NCBI GenBank assembly: GCA_001466705.2
Contig: LATX02000185.1
Location: 649,526-713,525, forward strand
Direction of reading: 5' to 3'
Source of the DNA: Moniliophthora roreri
Lineage: Eukaryota > Basidiomycota > Agaricomycetes > Agaricales > Marasmiaceae
Length of the DNA stretch: 64,000 nucleotides
The notes below the pieces were generated by a model. The model was not told the origin of the DNA and did not search any database. It worked only from the letters and a program-made list of their open reading frames with translations. This document shows positions 46,701-58,689 of the stretch, one piece after another (position 1 is the stretch's first letter; every line of letters begins with the position of its first letter). Both the position numbers and the translations under genes were made by a program.

Positions 46701-48420
46701 TTAGACACATTATTGGTGTGGCCATTGAGTAGCCAGACGATACCCAGCTTGAGCTTGAGCAAAATGCTTTGTGTGCATCACAATCTGGCATATGGGTTTC
46801 TGCAGGAAGCAGCTGTGCATGTCAAGCCATACATACTAGGGGTGGAAAGGAATAGGTTTGACTAGTATGCTGCCATGAGACATAGATATTGTCAAGAATG
46901 TCTTTTACTAATTATTCTTTGCTTTCACAATTACATGCCACAGGTGTTTTGCCCTAGGTCTCATAAGTCATATACCACAGTACATTTTGAACCTTCTCTT
47001 TCACATCATTGAGTAGCTTGAACAACACTGACCCACTATTTCTAAGAAATCCTCTATGATTTTCACAAAGCCCTCTTCACTATTGACCATTATAGGTACA
47101 TGCTGCATTCTTAACTTTGAGTGTCTGGGAAGGAAAGAAGGTACTACTTATCACTGCTCACAATATTCCCAGGCTTCGAGTATTTGTGGGGCTGATAAGT
47201 GTGGAGAAAGTGAGGAAGTGAGAGCCATAGCTAATGTTCTGACTAGAGGAATCTGCATCTTATACTGATATAAGGTCCTTGAAGTGTATATTCCATATGA
47301 AAAGAATTTCTGGTTGAATGTTGTAGTCATGGAAGTACAATGTGAGGGTAAACAAAGATGAGTATCAAACATCTAGATGTAGAAATTAGTTATGAAAAGC
47401 ACTTTAAGGTATTGAGACATACCTAGTATTTTAACCTGAGTTGACAACAACAACCATCCTGGGCAATATTGAGACCACTTCAAACAATGATAAGGGTTGT
47501 AATTGATGTTGTGGAACCAGTGCCAGTGATGAGTCACTAATGATGCCAGCAGCAAACACTGGTCATCAAGGCCATGTGATGACTTGAGTGACTTGGTGAG
47601 TTAAGAGAAGGAGATATTGAGGTATTAAGAGTAAATGAGGGTAGTAAACACATGTGAGGGAAAACCATGAAAAAAGCTGTTAATCAAGTGGCTGTCACAA
47701 CGTGTTTCGGCCTGTTGATTGATGGATTTACATGGGAACCACAGGTGTGTACCCAATGGAGTCCAAATGGAGCCAACTGAAACCTGTTGTCTGGCATGAA
47801 CACATTGAGCACCAGCCAAGACAAGACAAGACAGATACAGCCAAAAGGATGCACATAATCTCCATGCATCTGCTCTATTTGTCCAGGCAGAGACCCAACC
47901 TTTACTAATGAACAAAAAAACACACTTATGGTGCCTGAGTATTACTGTGGGTTTAATGGCAAGCTGCATGCATCTTGGTGGCAGATATGAAGGTTTTTTA
48001 GGCTGGAGGGCTGCTGGTCATTAAAACCCACTGTTAATTCTGGTAATTCTTAATTTCTGAGGGTGAGCATGCTCAAGTACAACTTCCATCAGAGGTGTTG
48101 TTCAGTAAATCCCGAGTCATGTTATCTTAGTCCCACTGCATTGGCCCTCAATCTGGTAGCTTGGGGCCTGTATGGCTTCCAGACCAAGGTGGCTCCATTT
48201 TGGAATTTGGCACTGAAATCAAGGTTTTAGGCTGACAATTTGTCAGATGTTAGTGTAAAGTAGATTCTAGCTTAAAGTTTAATCCTAAGGCAATGTTTGG
48301 CATGTGCAGCAGCAACTTAAGCCAACCTTTCAAGCTGTTATACACATTATTTTTGCACATGCTGTGCACTCTTCCTGTCCTTACAGTTGCTCAAAACCAA
48401 CAATTCTCAATGGGCTCATG
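43742..48420. other. CpG-poor repeat DNA without a gene
   Basis: AT-rich, almost free of CpG. Microsatellites include ATATATATATATA near 45160 and an ACACAC tract near 45390-45420. The minus-strand arm of the dispersed repeat lies at about 47.41-47.76 kb. No supported coding region. Confidence 0.5.
47410..47765 (-). repeat. Inverted partner of the repeat at 42.60-42.98 kb
   Basis: Reverse complement matches 42.63-42.98 kb closely, including the ends CATGTAAATCCATCAATCAA and the tract before AGGTACATCTCAAT. Confidence 0.65.
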
Positions 48421-49569
48421 ATGTGTCTGGCTTGAAGCTGACAATGCTATCCTTGTTGCTGTGCTTGTCAAAGCCAAGAGAGAGGAAAGGCAGGCTGAAA
48501 ACAGCTTTAAGAAGGATGTTTGGACTGAAGTTGCAGCCAAAGTCAAGGCAAAAGGTGTCAATAGAGGTGCCAAGAAGATTTACACAAAATGCCACAACCA
48601 TTTCAGCAATGTAAGTCACCTTCCTTCTGCAATATCCACTCATTAATATGCCATTCTGTAGATGAAGGCTGATTTCAAAGAAGTTGATGGTCTTGCTCAG
48701 AAGTCTGGATTTGGCTGGGATGATGAGTTGAAGATGGTGGTGGCCTCAGAGATGATGTGGAAAAATGAACTCAGCATGTGTACTAAACTTATCTTCTTGT
48801 TCATTCCTGACATATCTTTATAGAAAAATCCAAAATTTGAGTACTAGAAGACTCATCATTACCCCCTCTACAATGACATGCTTTTCCTTGTCAAAGGAAT
48901 CATTGTGACTGGTGAATGTGCCTTCCATGCTGGTCAGGCACCCACTGTCAAGAATGCTGTGCCTGTTTCTTGCAATGCCAGCTTCTCATCAACTGCCACT
49001 ACTGCCCCCTCCCAGGAAACTGACCAAGTTTCTCAGGACAGTGCCAAGCCTCCCACTGGTAATTCCAATGGAGATGAAAGTGTCTTAACACCTGCTGATG
49101 ATATCAATGAGCAGGTAAGTCTTTTATTGAGCATTTAACAATGTATCACAGCTAATCAGATTCACTACAGGAGAATGCCATCCATCTTCAATCACCTCCT
49201 TCAGCTCAGCCCTAAAAGTGTCAGCATGCTGAGACTGACTCACCTAAGCCACCTAGGTCCACCTCAAAGTCTGCTAGATGTGCAGGTGGCCAGAACTTTG
49301 TCTGTAACACAGATGCTACCTGTGAGGTTGCTGATGCAATGTGTTCTCTTATGTCTTCTATGGCTGCTGATCCTTCTACACTACATTGTTGTAGGGAAGC
49401 AATTGAATTGGTAGTGGATGATGGGGAGTATTCAGATAATGAAGCAACTCAGATCTTCCAGTTATTCACTCACAAAAAGGCTGTAGCTGATACATATGTT
49501 TCCATTAAGAAGAAGAGCACATGTATGAACTATATTAGAGCAGAGCTTTTTGGTAGTCAAGATGATTGA
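48420..49569 (+). pseudogene. Myb/SANT-like protein of a PIF/Harbinger element, decayed
   Basis: Exon 1 (to 48610) reads AILVAVLVKAKREERQAENS and KKDVWTEVAAKV, then GT..AG to an exon at 48662 with KSGFGWDDELKMVVASEMMW. A further exon has HHYPLYNDMLFLVKG and the last block ends at 49569 (YIRAELFG). This is the SANT-like accessory protein that accompanies fungal Harbinger transposases and binds element DNA. An in-frame TAG at 48845-48847 and an unresolved start mark it as broken. It converges on the minus-strand transposase, a usual two-gene layout. Confidence 0.65.
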
Positions 49570-49651
49570 ATTGGGATACAAATTTGTATACAATTAGGTT
49601 TTATGCATTTGCTTGTTCAGCTAAAATGGCCTGATAATCAGCCCACATTCT

Positions 49652-51015
49652 TCAAGCAATTCTATCTCTACATGCTTCAGCCCTTTCCTTTTCCTCTCTT
49701 GAAATATGAAACCCAAGTTCCTCTTGGGAGATCTCACCAGAAGGTATTAAGCTGATAGCAGGTCTCCCTTCATCCATATCAACAAGCCCATCCTCAACCA
49801 AATCCCATTCATCCAAAAAATCAGGTTCTGGGGCAAGCCATTGAATGTAGTTATGGAGAACACACATAGCAGGTATAAACTTGTTTTGAATCTCAATTTT
49901 GTACTCTGGGCATGCAACCATCAGAGAAAACCAGTGTTTTGTGACACCGAAGATTCACTTGACAATGTTTTAGGCTTGAGCATGACAGAGATTGAAGAGC
50001 TCTTTGTGATCTTGAGGTCTAGCACACAGTAAGAATCATTTTCTCTAAAAGTTAATCTTCAAGCACATACCATTGAGACCCTTGACTCTGTTCTTTCAAA
50101 TGGTAACATACACCACAGTAGGGTGTCATAAGGACATCACAGATTAGGAAACCAGCATCAACTAGGTAGTACCTCCTCTTTGGTACAGCAAAGTCTCTGG
50201 CATGAATGTACTCAAAAATGGTGCTATCAGCTGCAGTTCCTTCCCAGCCACTGCAAACATAGACATAGCACAGGCTGAAATTACATGCTACAAAAACATT
50301 CTGAGTCAATCATCCTTTGCAGTCACAGTAGTGAGTGGCATCAAATTCATGGACCCAGGAATCAATGTGACTGCAATCAAGAGAGCCATGGCAGTGGTGG
50401 AAATATGGGAAAAGCTTTGAGTTGTTTTGGATTTGAGGTGGGCACTCGTCTACAGGAAGATGAACATGTTGGTTGTAAAATTTTGTTGTTACAAGAGCAT
50501 CAAGCACCTTGTGAACATATCTTTATAATATGTCAGAAGGAATATGTGCTCAAAAGTATAATCATGCACCTTTGAATAGTATCATTACTCCTCTGAAAGC
50601 ACTCCTCAAGCATCCATATGCTTATTCCAGTCCTAGCCAAGTGTAAAAAGATAGCAAGCTGCTCCTGAGGCATAACACCATGTTTGCTGATATGGATCAG
50701 GCCTTGCTGTTGCATTTCCATACATAATGACTCAAAAATTGCTGCCAAGACCCTCAACTACTCCTGGATATGAAGATAGTGGCCATTTAATAACTCTTGC
50801 ACCCACATCTCACTGGTTAGAATTGAGTTACACATTGGTTCTGGTTCCAGAGTCTCTGTGATTTTGTACCCAATAGTAGCAACAGCCAAAGCACCAAACC
50901 TGGCTACTTGAAGTAGTTGCTGCCTCTTTCTAGATCTTGCTCCATCATGGTCGGCCATACAGATAGTGAAGAGGAAGGGAGAAATTTGAATTGTGCAAGC
51001 TACACTATGGAACAT
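49652..51015 (-). pseudogene. PIF/Harbinger DDE transposase, decayed
   Basis: From right to left on the minus strand: an N-terminal segment (MADHDGARSRKRQQLLQVAR), an in-frame TAG at about 50758, a helical segment (QEQLAIFLHLARTGISIW; CFQRSNDTIQRC), GSLDCSHIDSWV, then SGWEGTAADSTIFEYI with RRYYLVDAGF, and a final VLHNYIQWL block. These are the ordered DDE_Tnp_4/Harbinger nuclease blocks; the order is intact but at least one stop and several frame breaks interrupt it. The right part (50761-51730) is duplicated at 52419-53388 by a contig artefact. Confidence 0.7.
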
Positions 51016-51730
51016 GGGTTGTGATTAATGTTGTGATGCTGTGAATTATCACTATTGTCTGCCTCAAAGACCATGGGAGTCAGCTTTGGAGAAAATTAGA
51101 CTAACATCTACCCCAAGCTGAGAATTGTCAGTCTGGAAGCTGTACAGGCCCTTGGCAACATTAATTTGTCTAAGATAAGACTAATGGAAAACTACCCAAA
51201 AGATAACCTCCAAAAGTCAAACTCAGGTTGTTGTGCAAGTGTGGATCAATGTGATCAGAGTTGCCACACTTAGAATACCAACCAAACTCTTAGCTATGTT
51301 AATTCTCTCTTATTGAAGTGCTCCACTTCAAAGGGTTTCATGTATTCACAATCAGAGGGGGCAGAGTTACTTGAATATACACAAATATCTAGCTGTCCTT
51401 ATATACAGTCCATGGAATATATCTACAGAAAAATAGAAGTAACATCCAATAATTCAGAAAATAATAAATGAGTGACTGAGATGCTAAAAGAAGGAATATT
51501 CAGATGTCATGGAGTCTGGCCACTAGGGTATCCAACCATATCCATGTGGGTATCTATGTCTCCAGGTGGTCTGGACTCTAAAATTTGTATTTTCTCTTTT
51601 CTAAGGTGGGTATCTACAAGTGGATGGCTGTATCCATCCCATTCCTTACAGCATTTTCCTTTTCTAGCATCTGCACATCAGCCAGGATCTAGATGCCAAA
51701 GTTTCCAAGGTCGGAACACACTGTTACTGT
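50761..51730. repeat. First copy of 970-bp direct duplication ending at an N
   Basis: Repeated at 52419-53388 with offset 1658. The intervening contig (51732-52417) is bounded by Ns on both sides. See the matching finding. Confidence 0.85.
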
Positions 51731-51828
51731 NCTTCTGTGTCAATGTTGGTGTCAACATCAATAGACTCTTGGGAAATTTCACCTGTAGACAAATTGTATC
51801 AGACCACACACAGACATAGCATAAAGAA

Positions 51829-52417
51829 TGTTAATTTGTCTAAGATAAGACTAGTGGAAAACTACCCAAAAGATAACCTCCAAAAGTTCTATCTCAAGTT
51901 GTTGTGCAAGTGTGGATCAATGTGATCAGAGTTGCCACACTTAGAATGCCAACAAAACTCTTAGCCATGTTAATTCTCTCTTATTGAAGTGTTCTGCTTC
52001 AAAGTGTTCACCTCCAAAGGAGTATAGATGGGTTTTAAAATGGGTTTATTTCATAACACACACACAAAACACAAAGAACATGGTGCACTAAGCACAAACA
52101 CAAGAGCCACAGTCCTATACAAAGACTTAATAGCCAATATAGTCTGACTCTACAGAGCTCAAGACTTCTTTAAGACAACTACAGCACTCAGCATTCTGGA
52201 AAAGGTTCTAGACAAATTTCTACAAAGAGCTCAGCACAGGCACACCCCTTGCTAAGACTCTAAGTGTGTCACAATCTGATACCCAACACAGGCCACACTC
52301 CAAGTGCCCAAGGCTCCTTCTTGGTGTAAAGTGTCTCTTAGATAAGTGCTACAATGCACTCAAGATGTTACTCTTATCTCTTATGACACAAGTTCATTAT
52401 CAGATGTCTATCTCTCT
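51829..52417 (-). mobile_element. LTR fragment on a small contig between two Ns
   Basis: It starts TGTTAATTTGTCTAAG and is the inverse of the right part of the LTR ending at 60852. It is truncated at the N at 52418. The order and orientation of this contig are uncertain. Confidence 0.6.
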
Positions 52418-52818
52418 NCTCCTGGATATGAAGATAGTGGCCATTTAATAACTCTTGCACCCACATCTCACTGGTTAGAATTGAGTTACACATTGGTTCT
52501 GGTTCCAGAGTCTCTGTGATTTTGTACCCAATAGTAGCAACAGCCAAAGCACCAAACCTGGCTACTTGAAGTAGTTGCTGCCTCTTTCTAGATCTTGCTC
52601 CATCATGGTCGGCCATACAGATAGTGAAGAGGAAGGGAGAAATTTGAATTGTGCAAGCTACACTATGGAACATGGGTTGTGATTAATGTTGTGATGCTGT
52701 GAATTATCACTATTGTCTGCCTCAAAGACCATGGGAGTCAGCTTTGGAGAAAATTAGACTAACATCTACCCCAAGCTGAGAATTGTCAGTCTGGAAGCTG
52801 TACAGGCCCTTGGCAACA

Positions 52819-54706
52819 TTAATTTGTCTAAGATAAGACTAATGGAAAACTACCCAAAAGATAACCTCCAAAAGTCAAACTCAGGTTGTTGTGCAAGTGT
52901 GGATCAATGTGATCAGAGTTGCCACACTTAGAATACCAACCAAACTCTTAGCTATGTTAATTCTCTCTTATTGAAGTGCTCCACTTCAAAGGGTTTCATG
53001 TATTCACAATCAGAGGGGGCAGAGTTACTTGAATATACACAAATATCTAGCTGTCCTTATATACAGTCCATGGAATATATCTACAGAAAAATAGAAGTAA
53101 CATCCAATAATTCAGAAAATAATAAATGAGTGACTGAGATGCTAAAAGAAGGAATATTCAGATGTCATGGAGTCTGGCCACTAGGGTATCCAACCATATC
53201 CATGTGGGTATCTATGTCTCCAGGTGGTCTGGACTCTAAAATTTGTATTTTCTCTTTTCTAAGGTGGGTATCTACAAGTGGATGGCTGTATCCATCCCAT
53301 TCCTTACAGCATTTTCCTTTTCTAGCATCTGCACATCAGCCAGGATCTAGATGCCAAAGTTTCCAAGGTCGGAACACACTGTTACTGTTCCTATCTCCTT
53401 TAACTATGCACTTTCAGTCTTAGTTAGGACATTGTATACATTAGATATTCTTCTTATGTCTTGTTGGGTTTGTCCATTTAGTAACTTTAGTCCTATGAAA
53501 GCAGTCTTCTAGCTTCCTAAGTTACTTTGTACTTGGTTATGTTATATGGTATGTTTTCACTGCTGTTGAACTCTTTATTAAGAGATTGTCTACTTTGACT
53601 TTGATCTGTATATAGACTTCAGAGAATGATTGTTCTTTAATTGTTCCTGTTCTGAGTCATCTTTCTGTTTTGATGTTTCCTCTAAGTATCTCATCAGCAA
53701 AATGGACATCTAAATATAATAAATTATAATGTATTTTGCTGATTTTAGTCCATTGTAATAGATTAAAATCAAGCAATGCTATTACAATGCATTAAAATGA
53801 GACTGGTGTTATTATAATCCATTAAAATACAATAAAATGAGACAGAGTTATTATAATGTAGTAAAATAGATTGTAACAGAGGCAATCAAAACAGTGCATT
53901 TTTATGCCTTCCAGAGGACAGGGAGAGGACTCTATAAAGTGAAGGGAAGCTTTTGGTTGGGGATTTGATTAATAGAAACAGCAAGGGGGTGGAGATAGGT
54001 CTTTTGAGTAAGAGGATATATTGCACTATGTGTGCTGATAAGCATATGGCAGTGTGGTACAGTGGTCTTAAGTGCCCGGCGGCTGTCAAGGTTGCTGACT
54101 AATCAACCTTGTGGTCAAGGGTTCGACTCATGGGGGTTGCAACAAATAAATATTATTTCTTTTTGTCCCCAACCCCCAGGTGGGGCCGATAATTCATTAA
54201 AATAAAGGAACAACAATTATATTACATTAAAATACACTATAATGATTATAATGTATTTTGGCCATTATAACGTATTTCACTCATTTTATTCCAATATATT
54301 TAGGTGTCCATTTCACTGATGGCTCTGTACTGTTTGACTGCATGTTGCACTTTGCAGATGTCATAGAAAGTTAAAATAGAAATTAAAATCCCATTGATAG
54401 CACTTTTGAGAGCTTGGTTAACTAGCCAATGCATTCATTGGGCTATAGTTAGGTTCCCTACAGGTTTCGGAAATGATCCACTTTGGATCTGATACATAGA
54501 TAAGTCAGAAAGTACAGCTTAGACACCTCTGTATAGCATATCATATAGCTCTTTGTACTTTCCAATGCACTATAGCTTCTCTAAGGCAATGACTAGCAGA
54601 CTGGGCTCACTCTAGTCCTTATTACCCATTATCTTGTGTCATATTAAAGTGTTCCAATTCAAAAGTAGTGTAAAATGAATAAGATTGGGTCTTTTCTAGG
54701 TTTGCC
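52819..54706 (-). mobile_element. Long LTR, minus orientation, interrupted by a TIR element
   Basis: The sequence from the TTAATTTGTC boundary to TTTGCCA at 54706 is the inverse of the LTR at 58690-60852, with an internal deletion relative to it. The TIR element 53692-54321 is inserted in it; the other LTR (near 59071-59080) retains the empty site. LTR copies this long (about 1.7 kb) fit a Ty3/gypsy family. Confidence 0.6.
53692..54321. mobile_element. TIR element with tRNA-like core, copy 2
   Basis: Left end CATCAGCAAAATGGACATC, right end its inverse. It has fewer minisatellite units than the copy at 11969-12750 and the same tRNA-like segment (about 54050-54140, with GGGTTCGACTC). Comparison with the empty site near 59075 shows the insertion within AAGTAYCT/CTGTAC, suggesting a very short (about 2-bp) target duplication. 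Confidence 0.8.
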
Positions 54707-57700
54707 ATATTAATGTGTCAAAATCCAGCTCTGTGCAATGGCCACACTGAAGGCCCATGGTATAGTATAGTGTGTATTAGGTGTATGTCACATTGTGGGT
54801 ATTGTTTTTGAACTCTAAAATTACCTACTTTTTACAAAAACAGAGAAGCATTACTCACAAGAGGGGGGGGCAGGAAAATAATTCTGGATTTTTTTTTAAG
54901 AGGGTCTCAGAAGGAACCAACCAACCATCACATGCCAGAAATACCATATATAGAAGGTATGACATAAGCAGTAAATGTCCACTCATCTTTCTTTTGTTCT
55001 CCATCTTGCCAGTATCACCTCTGCCCAATTTATTTGGGTTTTCAGAAGCTATGGGTTGTCTGCAGACTGTCCTGATAGGGATGTTATCAACTAACCATGC
55101 TATGCTATTGCTATGTTTCAAGCAGCTAAGGCTTAACTGCTTGGCATAGCTCTTAATGTTATCTGCTATGGCTATGCTAAGGCTACTAGCTGCCATTCAA
55201 ATACTGTACCTTTATGAGCAGTTTGAACAAGAAGGTGACCTGTGACTGAAAAAACAAAAATTTATTTTTGATTGTCTGTTACCTTGCCTATAACTTTGCA
55301 AAAGATTTCACACAAAAATACCCATTTTGGGCCACTTCTGAGTCAGATCTCTTGGCAATCCACTCTGCAGATTGGATCAACCTTGTTATGACCAGTGACT
55401 GTCATGACTTTTTGTGCAAAATAGATCCTTCATGAACCCATGACATTCAAAGTGCTTGTAAAGGTACAGTAGATTGATTCAAACTCATATAGAGGTAAAA
55501 ACATCAGTCATCAAGTTTTAAGCTGTTCATTAGAGTTGAGATGCTACCCTTGGTGGAAATCAATGATATGGAGTACATGTTGGCTTACCATTATATTTCT
55601 GTCTTTTGTGCTATGTTTGGATGTGCACCACTGCTCCCACACCATCTTCATTAGAATATGTGTTTTTTTTTTTGCTTAATCCTTTCAAATAGCACTCATC
55701 TACCTTGTAGATGTGTCACTCTTGCTGCTACATACTGTTTTCAATGTCTTTTTCTTGTGTAGTTTTACCTAACTTGCAAAAATATCATGTCGCCAGACCC
55801 TGGACCTTGCAGGCTATTCCAGACCAGTATTGCTTAATTAACCTGTTCCCCCAATTCACCTCCACCAGCATATTCATATAGCATTGTAAGAAGTTGTATT
55901 TATTCTAGCTAAGCAGCATGAAAGTGGCTCTCAAGCATATAGTATCAGCTAAGGTTAACTGCTATAGTGTAGCAGTTAACCTTAGCTGCTACAGCACTAA
56001 TGGCTATGCTATGCTAAGCAGCAGCTTTTGGCAGAGCAGTTGACATTCCTACTGTCCTGGAGGTAAGAGGACTATACATTTTTATGAAACTATGTTGGCA
56101 TTCACAATTGATGCCCAAGTAGTGTGCTAGCTGTGGTCCAAAGTATTGTCAACAACATACTCATCTTAGTCTCATGTGGGGTCCAGAACCTTAGGGATAG
56201 CAGATTAGAGATCTCAGACACAATAATCTACCAGGATCATTGTCCAAAAGCCTCCACAAGCAGCCAAAAGTACCAAAAAATTCTAGATAGGAAAAATTTT
56301 TTAGCTGGCCTCCAGCTGAATCAACCAACCACCAGTATATACTGGAACTATGGCCCACCTCCCCCTTGACAACTCATCAGTAAGATAGCAGTTTGCCTTT
56401 TGACATTTTCTGGCCTTTCTGGCCTTTTCAACCTTTCTGCGGGTTGAAGGTTGAAAGGTTGGAAGGTAGTGGCATAAAACACAGGCTCAACCCCTTGGGA
56501 CAGAGTCTTACATGCATAAAACAGTGAGCTCAATTTTACAGCACACTTGGGGGGTCAAATATACATGGGAGGAGTCCATGTAGTGGTATTGGAATGATTC
56601 AGGCAAAATGCACACAGCATCATTTCAATGACTAGGTGTGCTACTCACCTGAAGCATGTCATTGCAATGAAAGGTCTTCCAGTATCAAGCTGCCCTTCCA
56701 TTTGATAAGTGTTCATTAAAATGATTTTTTGTAACCATTCAAATAGTCCTCTGTTTGGCATATATTGCAGGAAAAAGTGGCTACTACATTAAAATGAAAA
56801 GAGTCATTGGAATGAATTTTGAGGCTACCTACTGAGCAGTCTACAGCCATTCAAATGATGGGTGGGAGAAAAGAGTCTGGGCCATTAGAAAATCTGTCTT
56901 TGGAGTTGCTTTAGAATTTTCTGAAACTTTACTAAAAAATCATGCAGAAAACATATGGGTTGCACTCTTCCAGGCTTGCAAAAAGCACTTTTTATTCTCT
57001 GTTCAAGCTTTATATATCATACTTTATTTAGGTCTTGAATAACATAATCGGTAGGGACACTGGGGCAGACTAGAGGCAGACCATGACAATGGTAATAACA
57101 TCTCTTGGCTTGATTGGATTGTATGGAGACATGGTTATATACTTTTTCATACTACTCCAGGTCTGCAGCAAGGATTATTAGAGTGGAGGTATCTCAACTT
57201 GTACATAAGGGACAAGGGACAAGCTGGTTCTACTGCTAACATCAATTTAAGTGCTGGAAGTCTGGCTCATCAGAACAGAAATTAGAAACATATTTTTGTT
57301 GTTGTCACTCTCCATGACTTCAAAGACCTTAGCTACTGAATTTGGCACATCAGATAAGGCCAAATCCCCAGCTGATTGTGTCCTATCATGGTCTGATGAA
57401 AAGGTCAAACACTTCAGATAGGCCAGAGACAACTTCACATGCACTTTCTTTACTACTTCCATGTCTCAGAGATGTGTTTCAATCTTGCAAGTCCTGATAA
57501 ATGCTCATCCAATGGCAAAAACCAGGATACAATATCTTCCCACCTCAAGCCCCCTCCTAGGAACTCAATGCTACAGCTCTTACTCACTTAATGCTTTGGT
57601 GAGCCTCAAGAGTGTATCCTCAGTGCTCATGGGGTAGGAGGGACTGTGTTGAAGCATCAGAAAGGTCAAGATAGCTGGAATGGGCCAACAGCAGACATGG

Positions 57701-58689
57701 TGTGTTTTCATCCAGCTTATTGTTCTACTAGTAGTACCATTCCTTCATGTTCTTCCATCTAGATTGATTCATTGTTCCATAGACTGGCTCACTGTTCTAG
57801 TACCCCAGCCCAAAACCCAATTGCCCAGTACTGACCCCAGACATTATGATCTGCTGAGACAATGACACCATTTGAACCAAACATTCCTTGGCCCTTCAAT
57901 TTGACCCAAGTCTGCTGATACTCTATATTGACATGGCCCCAGTCCTATTGCAATACTTCTGTTATGAAACAGTGTTTTGCATTCTCAGACTTGTTTCAGC
58001 CTTTTCTCATATTTCTCTCACATGTCTTGTCTCTCAGTTTTGTCTCATATAAATTGCCAATTCACATACATATTCCATACATACAACATAAAATCTACTA
58101 TAAAACCTGTACCTATTCTTACTGATGGACAATTGACTTGACTTCTCATAATCTTCCCAAATCACCAATTTACAACACATCCATCTTACAACTCATAGCC
58201 CTGTTGTTCTAGACCACATACTATCCACAGCTCATCCAAATGTTTGTCCTTGTTGTTCTATGCCATTTGGGCCCAGATTCAATAATTCTTGTGCAAGAGG
58301 ATTATCAGTAAATCTATTCCAAATTGTCATGAAATAGTGTTTTGCATCCTCAGACTCATTTTGGCCTTTTCTCATATTTCTCTCACATGTTTCATCTCTT
58401 AGTTTCATCTCATATAAATTACCAATTCACATACATATTTCATACATACAACATAAAATCTACTATAAAAACTGTACTTATTCTTACTAATAGACAATTG
58501 ATCTGACTTCTCATAATCTCCCCAAATCACTAATTTACAACATGAATTATTCTAATGACATGTAACAATAGGTAACATTGAAATGATATTATATAGGAGT
58601 GTTCACTGTGGATTTGCCAGCATTGCAATGGTATGCACTAGGTGGATAGCACACCCAGTTATTGAAATGACACTATTGTCACAATAATA
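54707..58689. other. CpG-poor repeat DNA; perfect 19-bp palindrome
   Basis: No gene is supported. A perfect hairpin (19-bp stem, 5-nt loop) lies at 55946-55988, beginning CAGCTAAGGTTAACTGCTA. Two diverged copies of the T-run/CCAACYRACCATCA-type repeat are near 54890-54935 and 56290-56335. About 300 bp at 57.95-58.13 kb recurs at 58.33-58.53 kb (CATATTTCTCTCACATG, CATACAACATAAAATCTAC). Confidence 0.5.
57960..58540 (+). repeat. Diverged tandem duplication (about 180 bp units)
   Basis: Units at about 57960-58165 and 58330-58530 share AAACAGTGTTTTGCAT/AAATAGTGTTTTGCAT starts, the TCTCATATTTCTCTCACATG block and the ACATAAAATCTACTATAAAA block. Confidence 0.65.
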
